This document shows, in pieces, positions 25,112 through 33,524 of a stretch of 64,000 nt of DNA (position 1 is its first letter; each line of letters begins with the position of its first letter). The position numbers were made by a program, and so were the translations under genes. The notes beneath the pieces are model-generated. The model did not search any database and was not told the DNA's origin. It saw only the letters and a program-made list of their open reading frames with translations. This stretch comes from JAAZPT01 sp034180455 (GTDB lineage Bacteria; Bacillota; Clostridia; Christensenellales; Aristaeellaceae), in the NCBI GenBank assembly GCA_034180455.1, contig JAXFOG010000002.1, positions 62,001 through 126,000 on the forward strand. The letters are read 5' to 3'.

Positions 25112-26031
25112 AGTTTTACCTCTTTTCTGTTATTTATTATTATGCTCATTATAGAAATAACAAATGTTAGTATATATATTATTACAGCTATAGCAGAACC
25201 CATACCTATTTCTGGAGCTCCACTGTCCACAGAGCCAAAAGCAGTTCTATAGAACAGAGTACTAATAGTGTCTGTCGCATAGTTTGGAGCACCATCAAGG
25301 CCAGTCATAGTATATATTTGCTCAAATACGTTCAGAGAACCTATTATTGTAAGTACCATTATAATAGTAATTGTTGGTACAATTAGTGGTATTACTATTT
25401 TTTTAAACATCTGCCACTCGTTTGCTCCATCCAAGAAAGCAGCCTCAGTGCATTCCTGTGGAATATTATCAATAGCCGTCATAAATACTAGAGAGGGGAA
25501 ACCTACCCATCTCCATATATTTACAGCTATGATAACGAATGTTGCTATGCTGCCATCACCAAGCCATGCTCTTTTAAGATGTCCAAGTCCAACAGACTGA
25601 AGCATGTAATTTATCATGCCGTTTGGCCTAAGGTATAGGCCCCATAGAAAGCTTACTGCTATGATTGAAAAAAGCACAGGAACGAAGAAAACTCTTTTAT
25701 AAAACTCTCCTCCAGCTATTTTTCTACTCATGCAGTATCCAAATAACAAACCAAAAGAATTTTGTACTAAAGTTGTGCAACAAAACCACTTAAAATTATT
25801 GCCCAAAGCATTAAAGAACCTTACATTGTAAGGGTATGAGTGAAACAACTTATAAAAGTTTTCAAATCCTATAAAATCAAGTTTAATAAGCTGGTTCCAT
25901 GAAAAAAGGCTGTTAAACAATGACATAAAAAGCGGTAACAATATAAATATTGATACTATGCTAAGACCTGGCAATATAAAAAAAACGATCCAAGCGTTTT
26001 TTATTAATTTCTTTTTAGATTTAGCGGTCAA
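25108..26031 (-). CDS. Carbohydrate ABC transporter permease (MalF/CUT1 type)
   Basis: 307 aa, six to seven TM helices, EAA loop 'TEAAFLDGANEWQMFKKIVIPLIVPT' (about 190-215), 'AWLGDGSIATFVIIAVNIWRWVGF' upstream, as in MalF-like subunits. The start is TTG at 26031, supported by AGGAGG 5 nt upstream. Pairs with the downstream permease to form the membrane channel for the sugar carried by the binding protein encoded just before it. Confidence 0.92.
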   Translation of the reverse strand: MTAKSKKKLIKNAWIVFFILPGLSIVSIFILLPLFMSLFNSLFSWNQLIKLDFIGFENFYKLFHSYPYNVRFFNALGNNFKWFCCTTLVQNSFGLLFGYCMSRKIAGGEFYKRVFFVPVLFSIIAVSFLWGLYLRPNGMINYMLQSVGLGHLKRAWLGDGSIATFVIIAVNIWRWVGFPSLVFMTAIDNIPQECTEAAFLDGANEWQMFKKIVIPLIVPTITIIMVLTIIGSLNVFEQIYTMTGLDGAPNYATDTISTLFYRTAFGSVDSGAPEIGMGSAIAVIIYILTFVISIMSIIINNRKEVKL

Positions 26032-26046
26032 ACTATCCTCCTAAAA

Positions 26047-26071
26047 AGTGGAGGAGAATATCTCCTCCACT
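26047..26071 (-). promoter_or_regulatory. Intercistronic stem-loop between binding protein and permeases
   Basis: Perfect 11-bp arms (26047-26057 / 26061-26071, AGTGGAGGAGA and complement), followed on the minus strand by TTTTT and the permease ribosome site. It probably reduces permease expression relative to the binding protein by partial termination or mRNA 3'-end protection. Confidence 0.65.
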
Positions 26072-26086
26072 AATAGATATTAACGA

Positions 26087-27340
26087 TTATTTTTGAAATG
26101 GCTTAAAGTAAGCTGCTATTCCTTTTTGAATCTCTGCACACATGTCTGCAGGAGTCATCTTGCCTACCATCATCTCTTGAGCTGTGCTCTGGAGTAACGA
26201 TGATCCTGTTGGCTGCTCATATCTAAATCCAACTAGGAATAAGAAGTTTGCAGAGTGCTCTTGAAGCTTCAAAACTTCCTGAATAAATGGCTCATCGCTT
26301 ACATCAATACCAGGTGTTGAAGAAACCATCTTTAATTCTTTTGCATATTTCTCACCGAATTCCTTGCTAGCTAAGTACTTTAGGAATGTCAAAGCCTCTT
26401 CAGGATGCTTTGAAGCTTTAGCGATTGAGAAGTTTGCATCTGCATATACTGATACATATGCTGGCTTGCCTTCTTCACCAGGAACAGCAAACATGCCATA
26501 CTCTAGCTTATCATTCTGAGAATTTAGATATCCTGCTTCGTAAGATCCGCCTATAAAGTGTACAGCAAGCTCTTCAACGAAGTTGTTACGCATATCTTCA
26601 TAGTTAACGCCCTCATATAGATCAGGCATATATTCTCTTAGTTCGTACATTTTTTCAATAGCTGCTACAAATGCAGGATCTTCAAAATTTGTTTCTCCTG
26701 CCATCAGCTTGTTGAAGAATTCATCTCCACCATAGAATGAAGGAGCTACGCCACCAAACAATGTTTCATTTGTCCAGCCATCTTTTGTGCCGTTTGCAAG
26801 GCCAATATATCCAGCTTCTTTGGATTTCTTAAGATTTTCAATAAACTGATTCCATGTTGTAGGAACTTCTAGACCAAGCTCTTTATATAGCTTCTTGTTG
26901 TAGTAGCAGAATACTGTCTGACTTGCAACTGGAACACCATATATTTTGCCATCTGTAAGGCTAGTAGCACCTTGAAGAGCTGTTGGTGCATAGTCATGAA
27001 TTGTAGGGATAAGCTCGTCAAGCTCTTGAATATACCCACTATCCGAATAGGTCTGCAATCCACCGTAAGCACGGCTCATGAATACATCTGGAGCACCTTC
27101 GCCAGCATTTAATGCTGCACTAAGTACTGTGTTATATTCTGTGTTCTTAATAGCTTCTTGCTTTACTTTAATTCCTGGGTTTGCAGCTTCGAATTCTGCA
27201 ATAGCTGAATTGTAAAATTCAACATCCTCTGTACGCCATGTCCAAAAGTTAAGCTCAACTTCCTCTGCTTTTGCAGGCAACATAGCGAACATACCGAGCA
27301 TCAATGCCAAGCATAATGCCAAAGATAGTATCTTTTTCAT
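26087..27340 (-). CDS. Extracellular sugar-binding lipoprotein-like protein of ABC transporter
   Basis: 417 aa family-1 solute-binding protein. Signal peptide (MKKILSLALCLALMLG..., cut near KAEEVE; the Cys in the hydrophobic core is not in a clean lipobox, so the anchor is uncertain). Typical features are 'ELNFWTWRTEDVEF', 'FEAANPGIKVKQE' (about 45-60) and 'GEGAPDVFMSRAYGG' (about 88). A strong RBS (GGAGGG) precedes the ATG. First gene of the transporter/kinase operon; expected ligand is an amino sugar or glycan breakdown product (inference from the kinase and the nearby glmM). Confidence 0.92.
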   Translation of the reverse strand: MKKILSLALCLALMLGMFAMLPAKAEEVELNFWTWRTEDVEFYNSAIAEFEAANPGIKVKQEAIKNTEYNTVLSAALNAGEGAPDVFMSRAYGGLQTYSDSGYIQELDELIPTIHDYAPTALQGATSLTDGKIYGVPVASQTVFCYYNKKLYKELGLEVPTTWNQFIENLKKSKEAGYIGLANGTKDGWTNETLFGGVAPSFYGGDEFFNKLMAGETNFEDPAFVAAIEKMYELREYMPDLYEGVNYEDMRNNFVEELAVHFIGGSYEAGYLNSQNDKLEYGMFAVPGEEGKPAYVSVYADANFSIAKASKHPEEALTFLKYLASKEFGEKYAKELKMVSSTPGIDVSDEPFIQEVLKLQEHSANFLFLVGFRYEQPTGSSLLQSTAQEMMVGKMTPADMCAEIQKGIAAYFKPFQK

Positions 27341-27373
27341 GAATACCCTCCTATATTTTGTTTTCTAAAATGA

Positions 27374-27402
27374 ATAATATCATTCTATTTTGTAAAAGTC
27401 AA
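27374..27402 (-). promoter_or_regulatory. Promoter of the sugar ABC transporter operon
   Basis: Minus strand TTGACT (27397-27402), 17 nt, TATTAT (27374-27379). The -10 sits in an imperfect palindrome (AATGA...TTCATT, about 27369-27384), a possible sugar-regulator operator. Confidence 0.65.
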
Positions 27403-27469
27403 TAATAATATATGTATAAAATATACAAAAAAGGTAGTGTAAAATACAAAATATTATTATTTGCTCAGC

Positions 27470-27498
27470 TTGATGAAAATATTGTTATAGAGTATAAT
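27470..27498 (+). promoter_or_regulatory. Promoter of the Gfo/Idh gene
   Basis: TTGATG (27470-27475), 17 nt, TATAAT (27493-27498). It lies inside the longest possible reading frame and therefore supports the internal start at 27520. Confidence 0.6.
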
Positions 27499-27519
27499 TT
27501 AGTAGAAAGTGGTGATATT

Positions 27520-28563
27520 ATGAAGGTTGCTATTATCGGTACAGGCAATATTGCATCAGTTCATGCAGGTGCTATTAAGAAGCTTGGTCATGAGCTATGC
27601 ATAGCAGTAAATAAAAATATAGACAGTGCAAATATCTTTGCCAAACATTGGGGAATTAAGAATACATACTCAAGTATAGAAGAATTGCTGTGTAGAGATG
27701 ATTTTGATGTAGCACATATATGTAGCCCACCAAGTTATCACTATGAACAAATCAAGGCTTGTTTACTTGCAGGCAAACATGTTATATCAGAAAAACCATT
27801 ATGCGTAGAAAATGCACAGGCAGAGGAACTCACTTCTTTGGCAGAGGAAAAACATCTTGTAAATGCTGTTTGCTTTAATAATAGATTTTATAAAGCTAAT
27901 CTAGTAGCAAGAAATGAACTTTTTACTCAAAAAATAAATCTAATAAAAGCAAGTTATTTGCAAAGCTTTCATTGTATGCCTACAGAATATACTTGGAGAT
28001 ATGTTGATGAACCTGCAGGTAGAATGCGCGCCGTAACTGAGATTGGTACCCATGTTATTGATCTTATACTTTTTATTACAGGTAAAAAAGTTTTAGCTTT
28101 AAGCAGTCTATTTATTAAATCCAATAAACGCAGACACATAGAAAACGGACTTATGTATCCAGATCCACAAGGGGAGATACAAGTTAATTCTGAAGATGCT
28201 GCAGTTATAAATTTAATTTTAGAAAATGGAGTAATTGCTAATATCGTTGTAAGTGAGATTTCTCATGGCAAGATAAATGAGCTAAAATATCGTGTAGATT
28301 GTGATGAAAAATCATTATGTTGGAATTCAGAAAATCCAAACAACTTAAATATTTCGGATAAAAAGGCTAAGCTAATACCCATGAAATGTGATCCATCAGA
28401 ATTTAACGATACTTTTGTAAAACTTTTTAAGAATGTATATGACAATATAGAGGGCAAGGGCACACCAATTTATTCAACTTTTAGAGATGCTTCATATATT
28501 GTAAAAATATGTAATGCTATATATGATAGTGCTAGCAAAAACGGAGAATATATAAAACTATGA
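27520..28563 (+). CDS. Gfo/Idh/MocA-family NAD(P)-dependent oxidoreductase
   Basis: 347 aa from the ATG at 27520. Rossmann fingerprint 'VAIIGTGNIASVHAGAI' at residues 3-19, 'CSPPSYHYEQIKACLLAGKHVISEKPL' with the catalytic EKP (about 90-95), and a C-terminal alpha/beta domain ('AVTEIGTHVIDLILFITG', about 170). The family oxidises or reduces sugars and inositols. It leads a short operon with a cupin and a GlmM-type mutase, divergent from the sugar transporter, so a role in processing the imported sugar is likely. Confidence 0.87.
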   Translation: MKVAIIGTGNIASVHAGAIKKLGHELCIAVNKNIDSANIFAKHWGIKNTYSSIEELLCRDDFDVAHICSPPSYHYEQIKACLLAGKHVISEKPLCVENAQAEELTSLAEEKHLVNAVCFNNRFYKANLVARNELFTQKINLIKASYLQSFHCMPTEYTWRYVDEPAGRMRAVTEIGTHVIDLILFITGKKVLALSSLFIKSNKRRHIENGLMYPDPQGEIQVNSEDAAVINLILENGVIANIVVSEISHGKINELKYRVDCDEKSLCWNSENPNNLNISDKKAKLIPMKCDPSEFNDTFVKLFKNVYDNIEGKGTPIYSTFRDASYIVKICNAIYDSASKNGEYIKL

Positions 28564-29033
28564 ATAGAGTTGACGAACTTTTTAAGAAATATAATTTTTC
28601 ATATCTTGATGACGAAGGATGCTTTATTACAAAGGTATACGAATGCAATATAAAAACACAAAATAATATTTCAATTGCAAGCCATGCTTTTGGCATTTAC
28701 TTAAAAGAGCCAAAAAGTTTTTCAAGATTTCATAGGCTATCAAATGATGAGTTTTGGCATTTTTATGAAGGAGATAGCTTTAAACTACATATTCTCTATC
28801 CAGATGGGAAATGCGAGACAGTAATTATGGGTAAAAATATTAGTGATGGAGAATTATTACATAAGCTTGTTCCTGCAGGAGCTTGGCAAGCAGGAGAACT
28901 TATAGACGGTACATATGCTTTATTTGGATGCACAGTTGCTCCTGCATTTAGCGATGGCATTTTTGAACTAAGGGATAAAGAAAAACTAAGCAAGCAATTT
29001 CCTAAATATAAAGAAATAATAAACAGACTTTAG
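28560..29033 (+). CDS. Cupin (DUF985-type) protein
   Basis: 157 aa. Motifs 'FHRLSNDEFWHFYEGDSFKLHILYP' and 'LVPAGAWQAGELIDGTYALFGCTVAP' (about 55-135) are the DUF985/cupin_5 pattern, a single-domain beta-barrel often proposed to act on sugars or as an epimerase-like enzyme. Overlaps the Gfo/Idh stop by ATGA; 9 nt before glmM. Confidence 0.8.
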   Translation: MNRVDELFKKYNFSYLDDEGCFITKVYECNIKTQNNISIASHAFGIYLKEPKSFSRFHRLSNDEFWHFYEGDSFKLHILYPDGKCETVIMGKNISDGELLHKLVPAGAWQAGELIDGTYALFGCTVAPAFSDGIFELRDKEKLSKQFPKYKEIINRL

Positions 29034-29042
29034 AGGTATACA

Positions 29043-30416
29043 ATGTTAAAATATTTTGGTACTGATGGATTCAGAGGAAAAACGAATATTGATCTTAATG
29101 TAATGCATGCTTTTAAAATAGGCAGATATCTCGGATTTTATTTTGGCAAGGGTGGCAAAATTGTTATCGGTAAAGATACTAGGCGCTCAAGCTATATGTT
29201 TGAATGTGCACTTACAGCAGGAATAACTGCAAGTGGTGCAGATGCATATCTTATGCATGTTACAACTACTCCAAGTGTGTCTTATATTGCTAGAGTGGAC
29301 GACTTTAACTGTGGTGTAATGATTTCAGCCAGCCATAATCCATATGATGATAACGGAATTAAACTAATAAATCATTTTGGCGAGAAGATGAGCGATGAGT
29401 TCCTCATGGATATTGAACGCTATATAGATGGCAATATAGATGGATTACAAGATGTACATGGAAATGTTCTTCATGGTGTAGACGATCTTCCTCTTGCAAC
29501 TGGCAGCAATATTGGAAAAGCTATAGACTATGCTTCTGGAAGGAACCGTTATATTGGGTATCTAATCAGTTTAGTGAGATATTCTTATAAAGACATTAAA
29601 GTTGGACTTGACTGTGCAAATGGATCAGCATGGATGATTGCAAAAAGTGTTTTTGACGCTGTTGGTGCAGAAACTTATGTTATAAATAATAGACCAAATG
29701 GAGAAAACATTAATCTAAATGCAGGGTCTACCCATATTGATGGATTGAGAGAGTTGGTTGTATCACAAGGATTAGATATTGGTTTTGCATTTGATGGTGA
29801 TGCCGATAGGTGTCTTGCAATTGATGAGCATGGTAATATAGTTGATGGAGATATGATAATATATCTTTATGCCAAGTATATGAAACAGAGCGATAGACTC
29901 GATAAGAATACTGTAGTAGCAACTGTTATGAGCAACTTTGGTTTCTTTAAAGCTATGGAAAAAGAAGGCATAAACGTAGAGATAACTGATGTTGGCGATA
30001 GATTTGTTTATGAAAAGATGTCCGAATGTGATTATCTTTTAGGTGGAGAGCAGTCTGGTCATATTATTTTCAGCAAATATGCCAATACGGGAGATGGAGT
30101 CCTTACAGCAATTAAAGTTATGCAAGCTATGCTTTCTCAAAAAACAACCCTTTGCGATTTGCTAAAGGACTATAAAAAATATCCACAAGTCCTAAAAAAT
30201 ATAAAGGTTGCAGATAAAGATAAAGCATTAAACAATCCTAATGTTCAGGAAGCATGCAAAAAAGTTTCTGAAAGCCTAGGAACCGATGGAAGAATCCTCT
30301 TGAGAAAAAGTGGTACTGAACCTGTACTACGTATAATGGTTGAAGCTGGAGAAACTGAAGTTTGTGAACGCCTTGTAGATGAAGTTGCAAAAGTTATTTT
30401 AGATCAAGAAAAATAA
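29043..30416 (+). CDS. glmM: Phosphoglucosamine mutase (GlmM-like)
   Basis: 457 aa alpha-D-phosphohexomutase. 'FGTDGFRGKTN' at residues 5-15, the phosphoserine loop 'MISASHNPYDDNGIKL' (Ser about 97), the Mg site 'FDGDADRCLAID' (about 250), the sugar loop 'GGEQSGHIIF' (about 335) and the phosphate site 'LRKSGTEPVLRIMVE' (about 420). It converts GlcN-6-P to GlcN-1-P for UDP-GlcNAc synthesis. Location in a sugar operon rather than beside cdaA is notable, so a paralogous phosphomutase with another sugar is possible. Confidence 0.88.
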   Translation: MLKYFGTDGFRGKTNIDLNVMHAFKIGRYLGFYFGKGGKIVIGKDTRRSSYMFECALTAGITASGADAYLMHVTTTPSVSYIARVDDFNCGVMISASHNPYDDNGIKLINHFGEKMSDEFLMDIERYIDGNIDGLQDVHGNVLHGVDDLPLATGSNIGKAIDYASGRNRYIGYLISLVRYSYKDIKVGLDCANGSAWMIAKSVFDAVGAETYVINNRPNGENINLNAGSTHIDGLRELVVSQGLDIGFAFDGDADRCLAIDEHGNIVDGDMIIYLYAKYMKQSDRLDKNTVVATVMSNFGFFKAMEKEGINVEITDVGDRFVYEKMSECDYLLGGEQSGHIIFSKYANTGDGVLTAIKVMQAMLSQKTTLCDLLKDYKKYPQVLKNIKVADKDKALNNPNVQEACKKVSESLGTDGRILLRKSGTEPVLRIMVEAGETEVCERLVDEVAKVILDQEK

Positions 30417-30440
30417 GAAATTGCAATACTAGAGAAACCA

Positions 30441-31922
30441 ATGAAATCAGCATATAGATATAATAAAATAAATAACGCTGCTTTTGTAAGCAAGATTTTA
30501 GTTGTAATTTTTATTATATCTTTGATACCTATAATTGCAGTTTCATTCTACACTCACCCAATATATGATGATTATCACTATTCTGCAGCACTAAATAATC
30601 ATTTTGTAAACAACAAAAGCATATTTCAAGCACCTAAAGTTGTACTAGATCAGGTTATAAAAGAATATTTAGGATGGCAAGGATCATACTCGTCAATTCT
30701 TATGTTTCAGCTCCAGCCTGGCATCATATCACAGGATGCATATTTTCTTACAACATTTCTTTTGATGTTCGTGCTTATTGTTGGAGAGTTATCCATATTA
30801 AAAGTTCTCATTGTTAAAGTTCTTAATTGCGAAAAATCTGTTTTTATTCTATTTTCTTTTCTTATATTGCTTTATAAAATACAATTTATACATAGAGCCT
30901 ATGACGCGTTTTACTGGTACAATGGATCAATATATTATACTTTCTTTTACGGAATGTCTCTTTTGATGTTTACAAATATAATTAAAATGATATTTGTAAA
31001 TAAAAAGAAATCAATAATATCAACATTATTACTTATGTTACTTGCATTTTTTGTTGCGGGAGGAAGCTATGTTAGTGCACTTCCAAGCACTTTTATGCTT
31101 TGTTTACTTTCAATTTACTGCTTTAAAAATAAAAAAGAAACAAAAATTCAAATGCTCTTTGTTTCTATTGTTTTTATTGCAGGCTTTATAATCTCTCTCA
31201 CTGCTCCAGGTAATAAAGTAAGAGGTTCAGGAGCAAATCAATTGACTGCCATACAAGCTGTTTATGAGTCATTTATTCAGTCAGCAAAGTATATTCATAA
31301 GCTTAACTCTAATTCAGCAAACATATTGTTGTGGATAAGCATCTTACCATTCTTGTATAGTATAGCCAAATCATCAAGCTTTTCATTCAAGTACCCTATT
31401 TTGGTAATTATATTTTCATATTGCTTATATACTTGTCAATGGACACCATCTTTATATGGTACAGGTATCATTACAGGGGCTAGACAGTGGAATGTATTCT
31501 TTTATAACTATTATTGGCTTATAGGAATAAATTTATTTTATATATTAGGATGTTTTAGCAGAAAAGATATTGGAGGGCAATTAAATACTATATATCATTT
31601 TATGCAAAAACATATTTTACCTTATGCAATCGCGTTTGCGTTATTGTTTTTAATTTGTGCAAAAGGCAAAAATATACTCACTTGGAGTACCATAAACGCC
31701 CTAAAAGGTGAAGACTTAAAAAAATATGATGCTCATATGGATAGCATAGCTAGACAGCTCGAGAATTCAGACCAAAAAATTGAGTATATAGATGTAGATG
31801 TCGTAAGGCCTGAAATTTTTGATGATCCATTTCTGTATAAAGAACGTGGCAATTGGAATTACGTCTGGATGGGTGAATATTATAATATTGAAGAAGTAGT
31901 TCCTGTATCAAAATATAATTAG
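30441..31922 (+). CDS. Polytopic membrane protein, DUF6056-like (intact paralogue)
   Basis: 493 aa with about 10-12 TM helices. Short conserved-looking stretches 'HPIYDDYHYS' (about 36-45, a DD/DE-type motif near the first loop), 'WQGSYSSILMFQLQPGIIS', 'YWYNGSIYYTFFYG', 'APGNKVRGSG' and 'GARQWNVFFYNYYWL'. This looks like the DUF6056 family, related to GT-C-type glycosyltransferases, hence a possible role in surface glycan or teichoic acid modification; I cannot confirm. A paralogue follows. Confidence 0.7.
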   Translation: MKSAYRYNKINNAAFVSKILVVIFIISLIPIIAVSFYTHPIYDDYHYSAALNNHFVNNKSIFQAPKVVLDQVIKEYLGWQGSYSSILMFQLQPGIISQDAYFLTTFLLMFVLIVGELSILKVLIVKVLNCEKSVFILFSFLILLYKIQFIHRAYDAFYWYNGSIYYTFFYGMSLLMFTNIIKMIFVNKKKSIISTLLLMLLAFFVAGGSYVSALPSTFMLCLLSIYCFKNKKETKIQMLFVSIVFIAGFIISLTAPGNKVRGSGANQLTAIQAVYESFIQSAKYIHKLNSNSANILLWISILPFLYSIAKSSSFSFKYPILVIIFSYCLYTCQWTPSLYGTGIITGARQWNVFFYNYYWLIGINLFYILGCFSRKDIGGQLNTIYHFMQKHILPYAIAFALLFLICAKGKNILTWSTINALKGEDLKKYDAHMDSIARQLENSDQKIEYIDVDVVRPEIFDDPFLYKERGNWNYVWMGEYYNIEEVVPVSKYN

Positions 31923-31971
31923 TATATTTTTTATCTGCTAAATATAGTTTTATAAAAGGATTAAACACAAA

Positions 31972-33448
31972 GTGAATATGAAAATATTAAATATAAACAA
32001 ACAATTTAATAGCATTAAGATTCTATTGCAATTACTGCTTGTGGTTTTTATTGTTTCGCTAATTCCTATTGTTACAGTATCGTTTTATTCTCATCCTAAT
32101 TATGATGATTATAACTTTTCTGCAAACTTGCATCAATGTATTAAATCTGGAGGAAGTATTTTTGAAGCATTAGATATTATTTTTCAAGAAATCAAAGACT
32201 GCTATTTTAGTTGGCAAGGCAATTTTTCTGCAATATTTATGTTTCAACTACAACCAGGTATTATTTCACAAAATGCTTATTTCATAAACACATTATTGAT
32301 GCTAAGCGTACTTATCTTTGGAGAATATTCATTATTTAATAGACTATATAATAGCTTTTTTAAAGACAAAAAAGATGAGGTGCTTTTGGTGTTTTTTTTT
32401 GATAACAATCATCAAAATTCAACTTGTGCCTTATCCTTTTGATTCTTTTTATTGGTACAATGGAGCTGTTTATTATACTTTTTTTTATGGTATCACTTTA
32501 ATGCTTTTATCTTTAATGATAGAATTGCTGACAACAAGCGACAGAAAAATAGATTTTAAACTTATTTGTACTGCATTATTTGCATTTTTTGTATCTGGAA
32601 GTAGCTTCACAAACACTTTGCCAACTTTAATTATCTTAATTACAATCTGTATATATGCCTTTATTTCAAATAAAAATTCAAGATATAAAATTCTTTTTAT
32701 CTCCATTATATTTTTAATTGGATTTACTATTGCTTTTGTTGCTCCAGGCAACTCAGCAAGACAGAGTTTTTTTGAGAAAACAGGTGTAATAAATTCTATA
32801 TTTCTATCTCTAAAGCACGCTTTTTCATGGATACTAAATTGGATTAAAAACCCTTGTAACTTGTTAGTTTGGATATTTTTATGTCCTGCTATATATTCTT
32901 TAGCCAAATCAAGTAAGTTTACATTCAGGCATCCCATTATATTTATTATTTTTGCATTTGGACTTTTTGCATGCCAGTGGACGCCACCACTGTATGCAAT
33001 GGGAGGCATCTCAGGTGGAAGACAACTTAATGTTTTCTTTTATAGCCATTATTGGCTTATACTATCTATCCTATTCTATACTTTTGGATATATATCAAGG
33101 AAAAGCTCAAGCGTGATTCCTGCTAGATGTTTTAGCTTTATAAAAAACAAAGCGATTGCTGGATTTCTAATATTTGCTGTCTTGTTTATTATTGTAGCCA
33201 GAGGGCAGGGAATGCTGTCATTAGTCACTGCTAAATCCATTGTAAATGGAGAAGTGCAACAATATAACACAGAGATGAATTCCATGATTTCTCAGCTTGA
33301 AGTTGAGCCTCAAGAAGTAGTTTATATAGATAAAATAAAAACAGTACCTTACTTTTTTGGAGAACCTGGTATACAAGAACATTCTACATATTGGATTAAT
33401 ACAGCTTATGCCAGATATTTTGGACATGGCGCTGTTATCGCTAATTAA
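31972..33448 (+). pseudogene. Second DUF6056-like membrane protein, frameshifted in a T9 tract
   Basis: Two overlapping frames together give one about 490-aa homologue of the preceding gene. The 5' part (start GTG 31972, AAAGGA 11 nt upstream) carries 'HPNYDDYNFS' and 'WQGNFSAIFMFQLQPGIIS' and ends soon after the tract. The 3' part carries 'SFYWYNGAVYYTFFYG', 'APGNSARQSF' and 'GGRQLNVFFYSHYWL'. The switch falls at nine consecutive T (32392-32400); one T more or fewer restores a continuous frame. It may be phase-variable, rescued by slippage, or a sequencing error. Confidence 0.75.
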
Positions 33449-33487
33449 TATAAATATTCACTGGCATAGCTCATGTATTTTGCTACA

Positions 33488-33520
33488 TAAAAAAACCACG
33501 CAAAAGTGCGTGGTTAATTT
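33488..33520. terminator. Bidirectional terminator
   Basis: AACCACGCA (33494-33502) / TGCGTGGTT (33507-33515), A7 on one side and T-rich on the other. It serves the membrane-protein pair and the convergent pckA. Confidence 0.85.
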
Positions 33521-33524
33521 TTAT

